DNA of 10,506 bases from an uncultured Clostridium sp. (GCA_958349075.1 CATWBR010000129.1:1-10506), one strand, 5' to 3'; positions 1 to 7,306 are shown, counted from the first letter of the stretch. The notes: a model not told the origin generated them from the letters alone. Numbers and translations are program-made.

Positions 1-42
1 ATTTTATTTCGAAAAATAACAAACGGAAGGATAGACGGTGAT

Positions 43-1461
43 ATGAAAATACTGGTTTTGGAATCATCGACATCGTCGGCAAAAGCAATGCTTTATGACA
101 CGGATAAAAAGCATTCTTTTGTAAGGACGAGACCGTATCCGGGAATGTTTGACAATACAACCGTTCACAATGCTCAGACTGTTTTTGAAGAGACCCTGTC
201 AGTTGCCAGAGAAGTACTGGATGGCCGCTCGGACATTGATATGATATCACTTGGCGGAACCTGGCATTCCCTCTGCCTGATGGATTCTGAGATGAATCCC
301 GTGACGCCGGTGCTGCCGTGGTGTTATACCGGCGCATCCGGCTTATGCAGGGAAATCAGGAAAGAACAGGATTACGTCCGCAGTTATTACCATAAAACAG
401 GATGCATGGTAAATGCTATTTATCCGTTTTTTAAACTTCGGATGTTTAAGGATATGGGGTTTGATTTAAGCCAATATATAGCGGCGGGGCAGAACGTATA
501 CAATACATACAGGATGACAGGCAGGAAAGCCGCGACGGAATGTGTGGCTTCCGGAACAGGCCTGATGAACATTTATACGAAGCAATATGAACCGGATTTA
601 TTGCAGGAGCTGGGAATCACCCAGGATTCTCTGCCGGAGATTGTACCATATGACAGGATGTATCCTTTATCAAAGGAAGCTGCTTCCTATCTGGGGCTGA
701 AGGAGGGGACACCCGTAATTCCATCCAATTCGGACGGCGGGTTAAACCAGATCGGGGTCGGCGCCCTGAAAAAGGGGGTTATGACATTTTCGGTCGGAAC
801 GAGCGGAGCAATCCGCCTGACTACCTCGGAGCCGATTATTCCGGACGAGCCGTCCACATGGTGCTATTTGTCACCAAAGTCGTGGATGTCGGGGGCCGCT
901 ACCTCGGGAGCCTGTAATTGCATCGACTGGTTTAAAGAAAAATTTGCTAAAGCAGAGTCATATGCAAACCTGGAGACGGGATTTAATACAGACAGTGAGT
1001 CACCCGTATTTCTGCCGTTTGTGTTTGGGGAACGATGCCCGGGATGGAATGACGACAGGCACGGTGTGTTTGAGAATCTGAGTGCATCCAGCACGGTACA
1101 GGATTTATACAGGGCGGTGCAGGAAGGGGTTTTGTTCAACCTGTATCAATGTTATGAGACACTGACCGCAGTCAACGGCGTACCGGAACACATCAAGCTG
1201 TCGGGGGGAATACTCAATTCACCCCGCTGGACACAAATGTGTGCCGATATTTTCAAAAAGGAAATGGAGGTGGACAAGCTGGCTCAAAGCTCTCTGATGG
1301 GTGGGGTAGTACTTGCCATGGAATTGGCCGGAGAGATAAAAAGCGTCGAAGATTTCAGGGTGGAGCCGGTTTCGGTGATTAAGCCAAATCCGAACCGCGG
1401 TGAAATCTACAGAAAACGATATCAGAATTATTTGGAATGTTACCGAACATTTATCAAATAA
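43..1461 (+). CDS. FGGY-family carbohydrate kinase, gluconokinase-like
   Basis: This gene encodes a 472-residue cytoplasmic sugar kinase of the FGGY family (ASKHA fold), predicted to transfer phosphate from ATP to a sugar or sugar acid. Family features seen are the catalytic-base region SNSDGG with Asp231, the phosphate-2 region FSVGTSG (about 249-255), the GERCPGWN motif (329-336) shared with gluconate and xylulose kinases, and the KLSGGILNS adenosine motif (385-393). The length is close to the roughly 500 usual for the family. The N-terminal phosphate loop is odd: the usual DxGTT is ESSTS (7-11), so the conserved Asp is Glu and the Gly is Ser. The start at 43 has GGAAGG 12 bases upstream and GGTGAT next to it, so the ribosome site is imperfect. 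It precedes a TRAP transporter and sugar-acid enzymes. Gluconate is the most likely substrate by resemblance, but xylulose, another pentulose or a keto-deoxy acid is possible. Confidence 0.88.
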   Translation: MKILVLESSTSSAKAMLYDTDKKHSFVRTRPYPGMFDNTTVHNAQTVFEETLSVAREVLDGRSDIDMISLGGTWHSLCLMDSEMNPVTPVLPWCYTGASGLCREIRKEQDYVRSYYHKTGCMVNAIYPFFKLRMFKDMGFDLSQYIAAGQNVYNTYRMTGRKAATECVASGTGLMNIYTKQYEPDLLQELGITQDSLPEIVPYDRMYPLSKEAASYLGLKEGTPVIPSNSDGGLNQIGVGALKKGVMTFSVGTSGAIRLTTSEPIIPDEPSTWCYLSPKSWMSGAATSGACNCIDWFKEKFAKAESYANLETGFNTDSESPVFLPFVFGERCPGWNDDRHGVFENLSASSTVQDLYRAVQEGVLFNLYQCYETLTAVNGVPEHIKLSGGILNSPRWTQMCADIFKKEMEVDKLAQSSLMGGVVLAMELAGEIKSVEDFRVEPVSVIKPNPNRGEIYRKRYQNYLECYRTFIK

Positions 1462-1467
1462 AACTAA

Positions 1468-1487
1468 TTTCTGCCGGAAAGCAGAAA
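1468..1487 (+). other. Short intercistronic hairpin between kinase and TRAP receptor
   Basis: TTTCTGC (1468-1474) and GCAGAAA (1481-1487) form a perfect 7-bp stem with a 6-base loop, starting six bases after the kinase stop. It is followed by an A-rich stretch and the receptor's ribosome site, not by Ts. It is therefore not a + strand terminator. A role as an RNA processing or stability element is inference. Confidence 0.35.
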
Positions 1488-1510
1488 AAATAAAAAAGGA
1501 GAGAGAAGAT

Positions 1511-2593
1511 ATGAAGTTGAAAAAAGTATTAGCATTAACATTGGCAGCATCTATGGTGATGGGAATGACAGGGTGCGGTAAGAAGGAAGCACCGGCGGCA
1601 GGTGACACAGCAGCACCGGCGGGCGACGCAGCGGCACCGGCAGGAGATACGGCTTCAGCAGAAGCAGGTGCAGCCGGGGAAGTGATTAATTTCCAGTTAT
1701 CTTTAGTTGACCCGGAGACATCCCCTTATGGAAAAGGCGCAAAAAAGATTGCAGAAGAAGTAGAGAAGGCAACGGACGGCAGGATTAAGATTACTGTAAA
1801 TGCAGGAGGAGCGCTCGGCGGAGAAAGAGATACAATTGAGCTGGCAATGTCCAATAACCTGGATATCGCGACAGCGGCAAACTCCGTACTGACCAACTTC
1901 ATCCCGAATATGAATATTCTGGATCAGGCTTATCTCTGGACAGATGTTGAACAGGCTCATGCAGCGGTAGACGGACCTTTAGGAGATCTTATCAAGAGAG
2001 AGGCTGAAAAACTGGGACTTCATGTGATCGGCTTTATGGAATCAGGTTTCAGGGATACATTCTCAACAAAACCAATCGAGAGCCTTGATGATTTTAAGGG
2101 CATTACCATCCGCACAATGGAGAATAAATACCATCAGGCAGCATTTAAAGCATTTGGCGCCATGCCAATCGCAATGAACTATAATGACGTGTTCACAGCC
2201 CTTCAGCAGGGAACGATCGATGCGGCTGAGAATGCACTCTGCAACTGCTGGAACTCCGGATACTATGAAGTAACAAAAGATATTACAAAGACGCAGCATG
2301 CATTTGTATACATTGTTCTCTGCATGTCGGACAAGGCATGGCAGCAGATTCCGGAAGACTTACGTCAGCCATTCCTCGATGCAGTCCAGAGAGGCGTTGA
2401 CGCTGAGAGACAGTACCTGGTGGAAGAGAATGCAGAAGCTGAGAAGAAATTAATTGAAGCAGGCGTTACGATGCATGACATTAATGTAGAAGAACTTCAG
2501 GCTGCTTACAAGGCTCAGGCTGAAAAAGAAGGATTTACATTTGATCCGGAATGGCAGGCGGCTGTTGACGAGGCTATTGCTTCCGTAAAATAA
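1511..2593 (+). CDS. dctP: TRAP transporter solute-binding lipoprotein, DctP family
   Basis: This is the extracytoplasmic receptor of a TRAP (tripartite, ion-gradient-driven) importer, which captures an organic or sugar acid and delivers it to the membrane subunits. The ATG at 1511 is chosen because AAGGAG (1496-1501) lies nine bases upstream and because it gives a proper lipoprotein signal: MKLKK, a hydrophobic stretch, then TGC with Cys22 as the lipidated residue. A longer in-frame reading back to 1400 would run through the end of the kinase and hide the signal. Residues 27-56 are an Ala/Pro/Gly/Asp tether containing 7-residue repeats. The DctP fold follows (about 58-360), with the conserved Arg201 in GITIRTMENK, expected to bind the ligand carboxylate, the GAMP segment (216-219) and FTALQQGTIDAAEN (228-241). 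The mature length of about 340 residues is normal. The two membrane genes follow after a hairpin. The substrate is unknown; a sugar acid is inferred from the neighbours. Confidence 0.93.
   Translation: MKLKKVLALTLAASMVMGMTGCGKKEAPAAGDTAAPAGDAAAPAGDTASAEAGAAGEVINFQLSLVDPETSPYGKGAKKIAEEVEKATDGRIKITVNAGGALGGERDTIELAMSNNLDIATAANSVLTNFIPNMNILDQAYLWTDVEQAHAAVDGPLGDLIKREAEKLGLHVIGFMESGFRDTFSTKPIESLDDFKGITIRTMENKYHQAAFKAFGAMPIAMNYNDVFTALQQGTIDAAENALCNCWNSGYYEVTKDITKTQHAFVYIVLCMSDKAWQQIPEDLRQPFLDAVQRGVDAERQYLVEENAEAEKKLIEAGVTMHDINVEELQAAYKAQAEKEGFTFDPEWQAAVDEAIASVK
1601..1663 (+). repeat. 21-base tandem repeat coding the lipoprotein tether
   Basis: There are three consecutive 21-base units (1601-1621, 1622-1642, 1643-1663), the last one diverged. 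They encode GDTAAPA, GDAAAPA and GDTASAE at residues 31-51 of the TRAP receptor. The repeats make a flexible, uncharged-to-acidic spacer between the lipidated Cys22 and the folded receptor. Such units can change copy number by slippage. Confidence 0.7.
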
Positions 2594-2604
2594 GACATAT
2601 TTAT

Positions 2605-2636
2605 AAGGCCGGCGGATCTTTTAATCGGCCGGCCTT
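2605..2636 (+). other. GC-rich intercistronic hairpin after the TRAP receptor gene
   Basis: AAGGCCGGC (2605-2613) pairs with GCCGGCCTT (2628-2636). After one G-G mismatch the pairing continues with GAT (2615-2617) and ATC (2624-2626), leaving a 6-base loop. It begins 12 bases after the receptor stop and is followed by only three Ts. It is thus a weak terminator or a 3'-end stabiliser. In binding-protein transport operons such hairpins commonly keep receptor mRNA more abundant than membrane-subunit mRNA; that role here is inference. Confidence 0.6.
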
Positions 2637-2656
2637 TAGAATCAGAGGTGATGACA

Positions 2657-3241
2657 ATGAAAAAAACAAACTATTTGCAGAAAGTGGAAGACGTGATAAT
2701 TGTTATAACATTTATTGTCATGACATTATCAGCTTTTCTCCAGGTTTGTAACAGGAATATTACAAAGATACCGATTACAGGATTTGAAGAATTGTCGAAA
2801 TACTGCATGATTTATATGGTTCTTCTGGGAACCGAGATGGGGCTTAGGGACGGGACTCAGATTGCAGTGACGGCGCTGCAGGATAAACTTAAAGGAAGAG
2901 CAAGGCTCATAATTTTAATACTCATTAAAGCTGTATTAATTCTTTTTGCAGCAGTCATGTTTTATCAGTCTATCGCCCTGTGCCAGATACAGTTACGATC
3001 GGGGCAGACTTCACCGGGGCTTGGTTTGCCCATGGTGGTTCCCTATTTTGCCTTACTGCTCTCTTTTGGAATTATTACCATCGTGCAGTTTGTAGGCGTG
3101 ATACAGATGCTGATTGCATTTGTTAAAGGCAGCACGGAAAAATATGAATTTGTAGACCTTTCTTTAGACAATGCGGAAAAGCTTGTGAAAGAGGAAGAAG
3201 AAAAGTTAAAAAATGATAAGAGGGGAGGCGGAAAGGCATGA
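2657..3241 (+). CDS. dctQ: TRAP transporter small membrane subunit, DctQ family
   Basis: This is the four-helix small permease subunit of the TRAP importer, a membrane partner of the large DctM subunit. I chose the ATG at 2657 because AGAGGTG (2644-2650) sits six bases upstream; alternative starts at 2648 (GTG) and 2651 lie on or against that site. The 194-residue product has hydrophobic helices at about 13-31, 47-63, 83-104 and 126-155. The family pattern FEELSKYCMIYMVLLGTEMGLRDG runs from residue 43 to 66 (key residues Glu44, Glu45, Gly58, Arg64), where DctQ proteins carry a conserved EELSR/K-type segment. The tail (about 170-194) is rich in Lys and Glu and probably cytoplasmic. The gene overlaps the next by four bases (ATGA), which suggests translational coupling and equal subunit amounts. 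Confidence 0.9.
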   Translation: MKKTNYLQKVEDVIIVITFIVMTLSAFLQVCNRNITKIPITGFEELSKYCMIYMVLLGTEMGLRDGTQIAVTALQDKLKGRARLIILILIKAVLILFAAVMFYQSIALCQIQLRSGQTSPGLGLPMVVPYFALLLSFGIITIVQFVGVIQMLIAFVKGSTEKYEFVDLSLDNAEKLVKEEEEKLKNDKRGGGKA

Positions 3242-4515
3242 CGGGATTTTTATTATTCGGAACGTTTATCGTTCTGCTGATACTTGGTGTGCCAATTGCA
3301 GTTTCCCTTGCAGTGGCCACAATGTCGGCCATTGTGTTCTCGCCGGATATTACACTTACGCTGAGTGTGGTAACGCAGAGGATTTTCGGAGGACTCGATT
3401 CCACTTCCATTATGGCGATTGCGTTCTTCGTATTGGCAGGAAATATTATGACCAAAGGCGGTATTTCAAGACGCCTTGTAGAATTTGCCAACTGTATCGT
3501 GGGAGGGTTCCGCGGAGGAATGTCTCTGGCAATGGTACTGGCCTGTGCTTTCTTTGCGGCTTTATCGGGTTCTGCGCCTGCAACGGTCGTGGCAATCGGA
3601 GTTATGCTTTATCCTGATATGGTCCGTCTGGGCTATTCCAAAGAAAGGACCGCGGGTCTTCTGGTGGTAGCGGGCGGCCTGGGGCCGATTATCCCGCCGT
3701 CTATTATCATGGTGGTTTACTGTACCATTACAGGAGCATCCGTAGGAAAGATGTTCAGCGCCGGTATGGGAATCGGATTTATGATAGTGGCGGTATTAAT
3801 GGTAACCATTATATTTTATGCCCATCGTGAAAAATGGCCTAAAACTTCGAAAAAAATGACGGCCGGGGAACTGGGGAGAAGCTTTGTTAATGCTATCCCT
3901 GCACTGATTCTGCCGATTATCATTCTGGGAGGAATATATTCCGGCATTTTAACACCCACGGAGTCAGCCGCGGTTGCAGTTATCTGGGCTCTGATAGCCG
4001 GGATGTTTATATATAAAGAAGTAAAACTGAATGATCTATACCAGATTTTCCTGGAATCAGCAAAGTCATCGGCAATGGTTCTCTTTATCATTGCAACTTC
4101 TACTGCATTTGCATGGCTGTTTGCATTCGCAGGAATCTCGGCGCAGCTTGTCACTTTTGTTAACGGACTGAACTTAAGTGCGACAACATTCTGCCTGATT
4201 ACAGCAATCATTCTGCTGATTTTTGGAACGTTCCTTGAGGGCATTGCAACAGCCGTTCTGATGGTTCCCGTACTGTGGCCAATCGCCCAGAGTTTTGGGA
4301 TTGACGTAATTCATTTTGGAATGATTGTCTCGATTTCCAACGTAATCGGAACGATGACGCCGCCTGTTGCCGTAAATATTTTCTCGGCATCATCCGTATC
4401 AAAGCTCAAGATGGGTGCAATTGCCAAAGGCCAGATGCCGTTTTTCATCGGATATGTAGCCGTATTTTTCTTAGTGGTACTCTTCCCTCAGATCACAGCG
4501 CTTTTTGCCGGTTGA
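3238..4515 (+). CDS. dctM: TRAP transporter large membrane subunit, DctM family
   Basis: This is the transport-catalysing subunit of the TRAP importer, a polytopic inner-membrane protein that moves the acid substrate using a cation gradient. The 425-residue length is typical for DctM. Many long hydrophobic helices span the whole protein. Recognisable family segments are SGSAPATVVAIG (110-121), GLGPIIPPSIIMVVY (147-161), which is the conserved PPS hairpin, SVGKMFSAGMGIG (168-180), TPTESAAVAV (239-248) and GTMTPPVAVNIF (371-382), the second PP motif. The start overlaps the dctQ stop and has AGGGGAGG (3221-3228) upstream. Together with the receptor and small subunit it makes a complete three-protein TRAP system. 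The substrate cannot be decided from the membrane subunit. Confidence 0.94.
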   Translation: MTGFLLFGTFIVLLILGVPIAVSLAVATMSAIVFSPDITLTLSVVTQRIFGGLDSTSIMAIAFFVLAGNIMTKGGISRRLVEFANCIVGGFRGGMSLAMVLACAFFAALSGSAPATVVAIGVMLYPDMVRLGYSKERTAGLLVVAGGLGPIIPPSIIMVVYCTITGASVGKMFSAGMGIGFMIVAVLMVTIIFYAHREKWPKTSKKMTAGELGRSFVNAIPALILPIIILGGIYSGILTPTESAAVAVIWALIAGMFIYKEVKLNDLYQIFLESAKSSAMVLFIIATSTAFAWLFAFAGISAQLVTFVNGLNLSATTFCLITAIILLIFGTFLEGIATAVLMVPVLWPIAQSFGIDVIHFGMIVSISNVIGTMTPPVAVNIFSASSVSKLKMGAIAKGQMPFFIGYVAVFFLVVLFPQITALFAG

Positions 4516-4522
4516 TCGGAGC

Positions 4523-4584
4523 GTACTGGCACATTTATATTTAGTCAAACAGCACAGTCTGACCAAATATAAATGTGTCAGTAC
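4523..4584 (+). other. Long near-perfect inverted repeat (25-base arms) between dctM and the isomerase gene
   Basis: The arms at 4523-4547 and 4560-4584 pair over 25 positions with one G-T wobble and one A-C mismatch, around a 12-base loop (4548-4559). Both outer ends read GTAC (4523-4526 and 4581-4584). The stem is AT-rich in the middle. It starts seven bases after the dctM stop. There is no T run after it, so it does not look like a standard intrinsic terminator. Options are a strong stabilising or processing hairpin between the transport and enzyme parts of the operon, an attenuator, or a small palindromic repeat element. No flanking target duplication is visible. Confidence 0.8.
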
Positions 4585-4628
4585 ACCAGTGGGAATGTGA
4601 TAAATTGGGACAGCCGGATTTGCTGATC

Positions 4629-4649
4629 AAAGGAGGTAAGTGAATTTTG
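4629..4649 (+). promoter_or_regulatory. Ribosome binding site and TTG start of the isomerase gene
   Basis: AAAGGAGGT (4629-4637) is a near-perfect anti-16S match. It is followed at ten bases by TTG (4647-4649), the only in-frame start codon at a usable distance. This fixes the N-terminus as MSNLCNDMKN. Confidence 0.7.
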
Positions 4650-5465
4650 TCAAATTTGTGTAATGATATGAAAAACTGGCCGGTGCAGTCACCGGAAGAA
4701 CCTGGATTTCATCCTGTTGTAACACCGGAAAAATCCAGTTGTAAGGAAGCTCAGATTTACCGACTGAATTTAAAGGAAGGAGATTCCTATACCCTGAATT
4801 CGGGAACTCTGGAAATGCATCCCGTATTATGCGGGGGAGCGGCCGTACTGAGCGGAAATCAGGATTTGGAAGGGGTGGAGCTTAAAAAATATGACAGCTT
4901 CTATATTCCGGGTGGAACGTCTGTGGTAATCACCGCGGCAAAGGATTGTTTCTTCTATGTGGCGGCAGCCGTGTGTGAAGGTTTTGGAAAAACGTTCTTC
5001 CGTAAATTTAATCCGTCCCTGCCGATTGGTGATATCCATCAGATTCATGGTGAGGGGACCGGCCGGAGAGAAGTCATGTTTACACTGGCTCCCCAGGATG
5101 AGGCATCCCGTCTGCTCTGTGGATTTACGTGGGGCGGTGAGGGAACCTGGACCAGTTGGCCGCCTCATCAGCATGAAGAGGATCTGGAAGAGGTATACTG
5201 TTATTTTGATATGCCAAAACCTCACTTCGGTTTTCATGTGTCCTACTTAAAGAGCGGGGATGTGGAGGAAATTATGGCACATCCGGTACATACAGGAACC
5301 TGTGTACAGGCTCCCTGCGGTTATCATCCTACCGCCGCCAGCCCGGGAACACGCAACACGTATCTCTGGGTTCTGGCCGGATTTTCACATGAACAGAGAA
5401 GGTACGATCTGGCGGTTCTCGATCCTGCAAGAGAAAACCTTGAGTTGAATGCACCGGAGTTTTAG
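4647..5465 (+). CDS. KduI/IolB-family cupin isomerase (5-deoxyglucuronate / 5-keto-4-deoxyuronate isomerase-like)
   Basis: This is a 272-residue cytoplasmic bicupin of the KduI/IolB family (PF04962 type). IolB converts 5-deoxyglucuronate to 5-dehydro-2-deoxygluconate, and KduI converts 5-keto-4-deoxyuronate to its 2,5-diketo isomer. The metal site is visible: PPHQHEEDLEEVYCYF (172-187) gives His174, His176 and a Glu (181 or 182), and GYHP gives His227. GTWTSWPPHQH and GYHP resemble IolB; EEVYCYFDM resembles KduI. The start is a TTG at 4647, ten bases after AGGAGG (4631-4636). The next ATG, at 4668, is too far from this site, and the GTG at 4640 is out of frame and soon stops. The gene sits before a KduD-like dehydrogenase and a KDPG-type aldolase with no other inositol genes visible, so a uronate or keto-acid substrate is more likely than inositol catabolism. 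The exact reaction is open. Confidence 0.82.
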   Translation: MSNLCNDMKNWPVQSPEEPGFHPVVTPEKSSCKEAQIYRLNLKEGDSYTLNSGTLEMHPVLCGGAAVLSGNQDLEGVELKKYDSFYIPGGTSVVITAAKDCFFYVAAAVCEGFGKTFFRKFNPSLPIGDIHQIHGEGTGRREVMFTLAPQDEASRLLCGFTWGGEGTWTSWPPHQHEEDLEEVYCYFDMPKPHFGFHVSYLKSGDVEEIMAHPVHTGTCVQAPCGYHPTAASPGTRNTYLWVLAGFSHEQRRYDLAVLDPARENLELNAPEF

Positions 5466-5506
5466 GTACGTTCCGGGGGCAGCAGGGCATAAAAAGGAGA
5501 ATTGTT

Positions 5507-6466
5507 ATGGCAAAATATAAAGTCGTAATTACGGCGCGTTCATTCGGTAAGGCGGATGAAAAGGCTTATGACTGCCTGAGGAAAGCCGGATGCGAGTGGA
5601 TTAAATTAGAAGAGTCGGACGGCCCTTTGGAAGAGCAGTTAAAAGAGGCAATCCGGGACGCCGATGCTTTGATAGCCGGGCTTGAAAATATCGGATCGGA
5701 TATTATAGAACGGGCGGAGAGGCTGAAAGTTATTTCCCGCTACGGAGTGGGATATGACAAGGTGAATCTCGACGCTGCAAAAGAAAAAGGGATTCAGGTC
5801 ACAATTACGCCCGGCGCCAACGGTGACTCGGTGGCGGACCTGGCGGTGGCTCTGATGCTGGATGTGGCGAGAAATGTGACAATTATGGACACGTCCATTA
5901 AGTCACGAAGCCAGAAAAGGCCCCAGGGACTGGAAATGTATGAGAAGACATTAGGAATTATCGGAGCCGGCCGGATTGGCCAGGGAGTAGGCAGGCGGTG
6001 CCGCGGATTTAATATGAAGGTTCTGGCTTATGATGTCTTTGAGGATCCGTCGTTTAAACAGGAGACAGGCGCGGAATATGTAGATTTGGACACGCTTCTC
6101 AGAGAGGCGGACTTTATAACGGTTCATTCCCCTTTGACGGAGGAAACCCACAATATGATTTCAACAGAGCAGTTTAAAATCATGAAAAAAGACGCTGTTC
6201 TGGTCAACACGGCCAGGGGAGGCGTGATCGATGAGGCAGCGCTGTACGAGGCGCTGAAGTCGGGAGAGATCAGGGGAGCCGCTCTGGACGCCACGATGGA
6301 TGAGCCGCCGTACGGCAGCCCGCTGATGGACTGCGAGAACTGTATTCTGACTCCGCATGCGGGAGCAGGGACCAGGGAAGCGTCTTCAAAGATGAGCCTC
6401 ATGGCGGCAGAAAATGCGGTTTGCGTGCTGGAGGGAAATGAATGCCAGTTCAATGTGGCAAAGTAG
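5507..6466 (+). CDS. D-2-hydroxyacid dehydrogenase (phosphoglycerate dehydrogenase / ketoaldonate reductase type)
   Basis: This is a 319-residue NAD(P)-dependent D-isomer-specific 2-hydroxyacid dehydrogenase, which interconverts a 2-keto acid and its D-2-hydroxy acid in the cytoplasm. The Rossmann motif is GAGRIG (153-158), and Asp176 at the end of the second strand (LAYD) points to NAD(H). The catalytic triad is present: Arg237 (NTARGG), Glu266 (MDEPP) and His284 (TPHAG). The segment SRYGVGYDKVN (77-87) matches the family. The length fits the short class without a C-terminal ACT regulatory domain, so a serine-biosynthesis PGDH is not implied. AAGGAGA (5494-5500) lies six bases before the ATG. 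Among sugar-acid genes it may reduce a 2-keto sugar acid such as 2-ketogluconate, or hydroxypyruvate or glyoxylate; this is inference from context. Confidence 0.88.
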   Translation: MAKYKVVITARSFGKADEKAYDCLRKAGCEWIKLEESDGPLEEQLKEAIRDADALIAGLENIGSDIIERAERLKVISRYGVGYDKVNLDAAKEKGIQVTITPGANGDSVADLAVALMLDVARNVTIMDTSIKSRSQKRPQGLEMYEKTLGIIGAGRIGQGVGRRCRGFNMKVLAYDVFEDPSFKQETGAEYVDLDTLLREADFITVHSPLTEETHNMISTEQFKIMKKDAVLVNTARGGVIDEAALYEALKSGEIRGAALDATMDEPPYGSPLMDCENCILTPHAGAGTREASSKMSLMAAENAVCVLEGNECQFNVAK

Positions 6467-6496
6467 ACAGTGTGTAACGAATCAGGAGGATCAGAC

Positions 6497-7267
6497 ATGG
6501 TTAAGAATTTTACGGATTTAACAGGCAGAAAGGCGATTGTAACAGGCGCAGCGCAGGGGCTCAGCAGAGGAATGGCAGAGGGACTGATGGAGGCCGGGGC
6601 GGAAGTGGCGATTATCGACTTAAATCCAAAGGTTATGGATGTAGCCGCGGAATATACGGCAAAAGGATATAAATGCCATGGGGTCATTGGAAACCTTGCA
6701 GTTGTGGAGGATAGAAAAAAAGCGTTTGATAATTGCATCACCGCTTTGGGAGAGCATCTCGATATTATTGTAAATGGAGCTGGTGTGCAGAAACGCCATC
6801 CATCCGAGGAATTTCCATATGAAGATTGGGAATTTGTTATTAATATTAACCTGAATGCCGTATTTTCCATGAGTCAGCTTGCAGGACAGCAGTTTATCAA
6901 ACAGAACAGCAGAGGCAAAATAATTAATATTGCGTCCATGCTCTCATTTTTCGGCGGTTACACTGTTCCGGCTTATGCGGCGTCAAAGGGCGGTGTTGCA
7001 CAATTGACAAAGGCTCTCTGCAATGAGTGGGCGTCAAAGGGAATTAACTGCAACTGTCTGGCTCCAGGCTATATGGATACGGAGATGAATGTGGCCCTTA
7101 CGGATCCCGAAAATCCAAGGTACAAAGAAATTACCGACCGTATTCCGGCCAATGCATGGGGAACGCCTGAGGACATGAAAGGCCCGGTTATCTTCCTGGC
7201 TTCAGACGCATCCAACTATCTGGACGGAGCGGTTATTCCGGTAGACGGCGGTTATCTTGTAAAATAA
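6497..7267 (+). CDS. kduD: KduD-like SDR dehydrogenase (2-deoxy-gluconate / KDG dehydrogenase type)
   Basis: This is a 256-residue short-chain dehydrogenase that likely interconverts a keto-deoxy sugar acid and its hydroxy form, as KduD does between 2,5-diketo-3-deoxygluconate and 2-keto-3-deoxygluconate. The ATG at 6497 has AGGAGGA (6484-6490) six bases upstream; an upstream in-frame GTG at 6470 would place this site inside the gene. Seen motifs: the dinucleotide loop TGAAQGLS (16-23, third Gly replaced by Ser23), Asp41 after the second strand (suggesting NAD over NADP), NGAG (93-96), and catalytic Ser147, Tyr160 and Lys164 (YAASK). KduD-like stretches include GKIINIASMLSFFGG (140-154), NEWA (176-179) and DRIPANAWGTPED (214-226). 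Gluconate 5-dehydrogenase is the main alternative. The neighbouring isomerase and aldolase support the KDG assignment. Confidence 0.85.
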   Translation: MVKNFTDLTGRKAIVTGAAQGLSRGMAEGLMEAGAEVAIIDLNPKVMDVAAEYTAKGYKCHGVIGNLAVVEDRKKAFDNCITALGEHLDIIVNGAGVQKRHPSEEFPYEDWEFVININLNAVFSMSQLAGQQFIKQNSRGKIINIASMLSFFGGYTVPAYAASKGGVAQLTKALCNEWASKGINCNCLAPGYMDTEMNVALTDPENPRYKEITDRIPANAWGTPEDMKGPVIFLASDASNYLDGAVIPVDGGYLVK

Positions 7268-7306
7268 CCGGATTTCATAGATTAATATGCAGAAAGGATT
7301 TTGAGT

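Noticed and set aside
4..19. TTATTT/AAATAA inverted repeat upstream of the kinase, as a possible operator
   Set aside because: It is short, pure AT and only 6 bases per arm. It is expected by chance in AT-rich leader DNA, and the upstream context is missing.
1400..1510. N-terminal extension of the TRAP receptor beginning inside the kinase gene
   Set aside because: It would bury the lipoprotein signal peptide and ignore the good AAGGAG site just before 1511.
4585..4646. Possible internal promoter or riboswitch before the isomerase gene
   Set aside because: Only a GATAAA-like box without a matching -35, and no conserved riboswitch core was recognised in the 60 bases.
6124..6870. Minus-strand open frame of 248 codons
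   Set aside because: It lies antisense across the end of the hydroxyacid dehydrogenase and the start of the SDR gene, both well supported. Its translation is Ser/Pro/Ala-rich low-complexity sequence with no family motif, as expected for a shadow frame.
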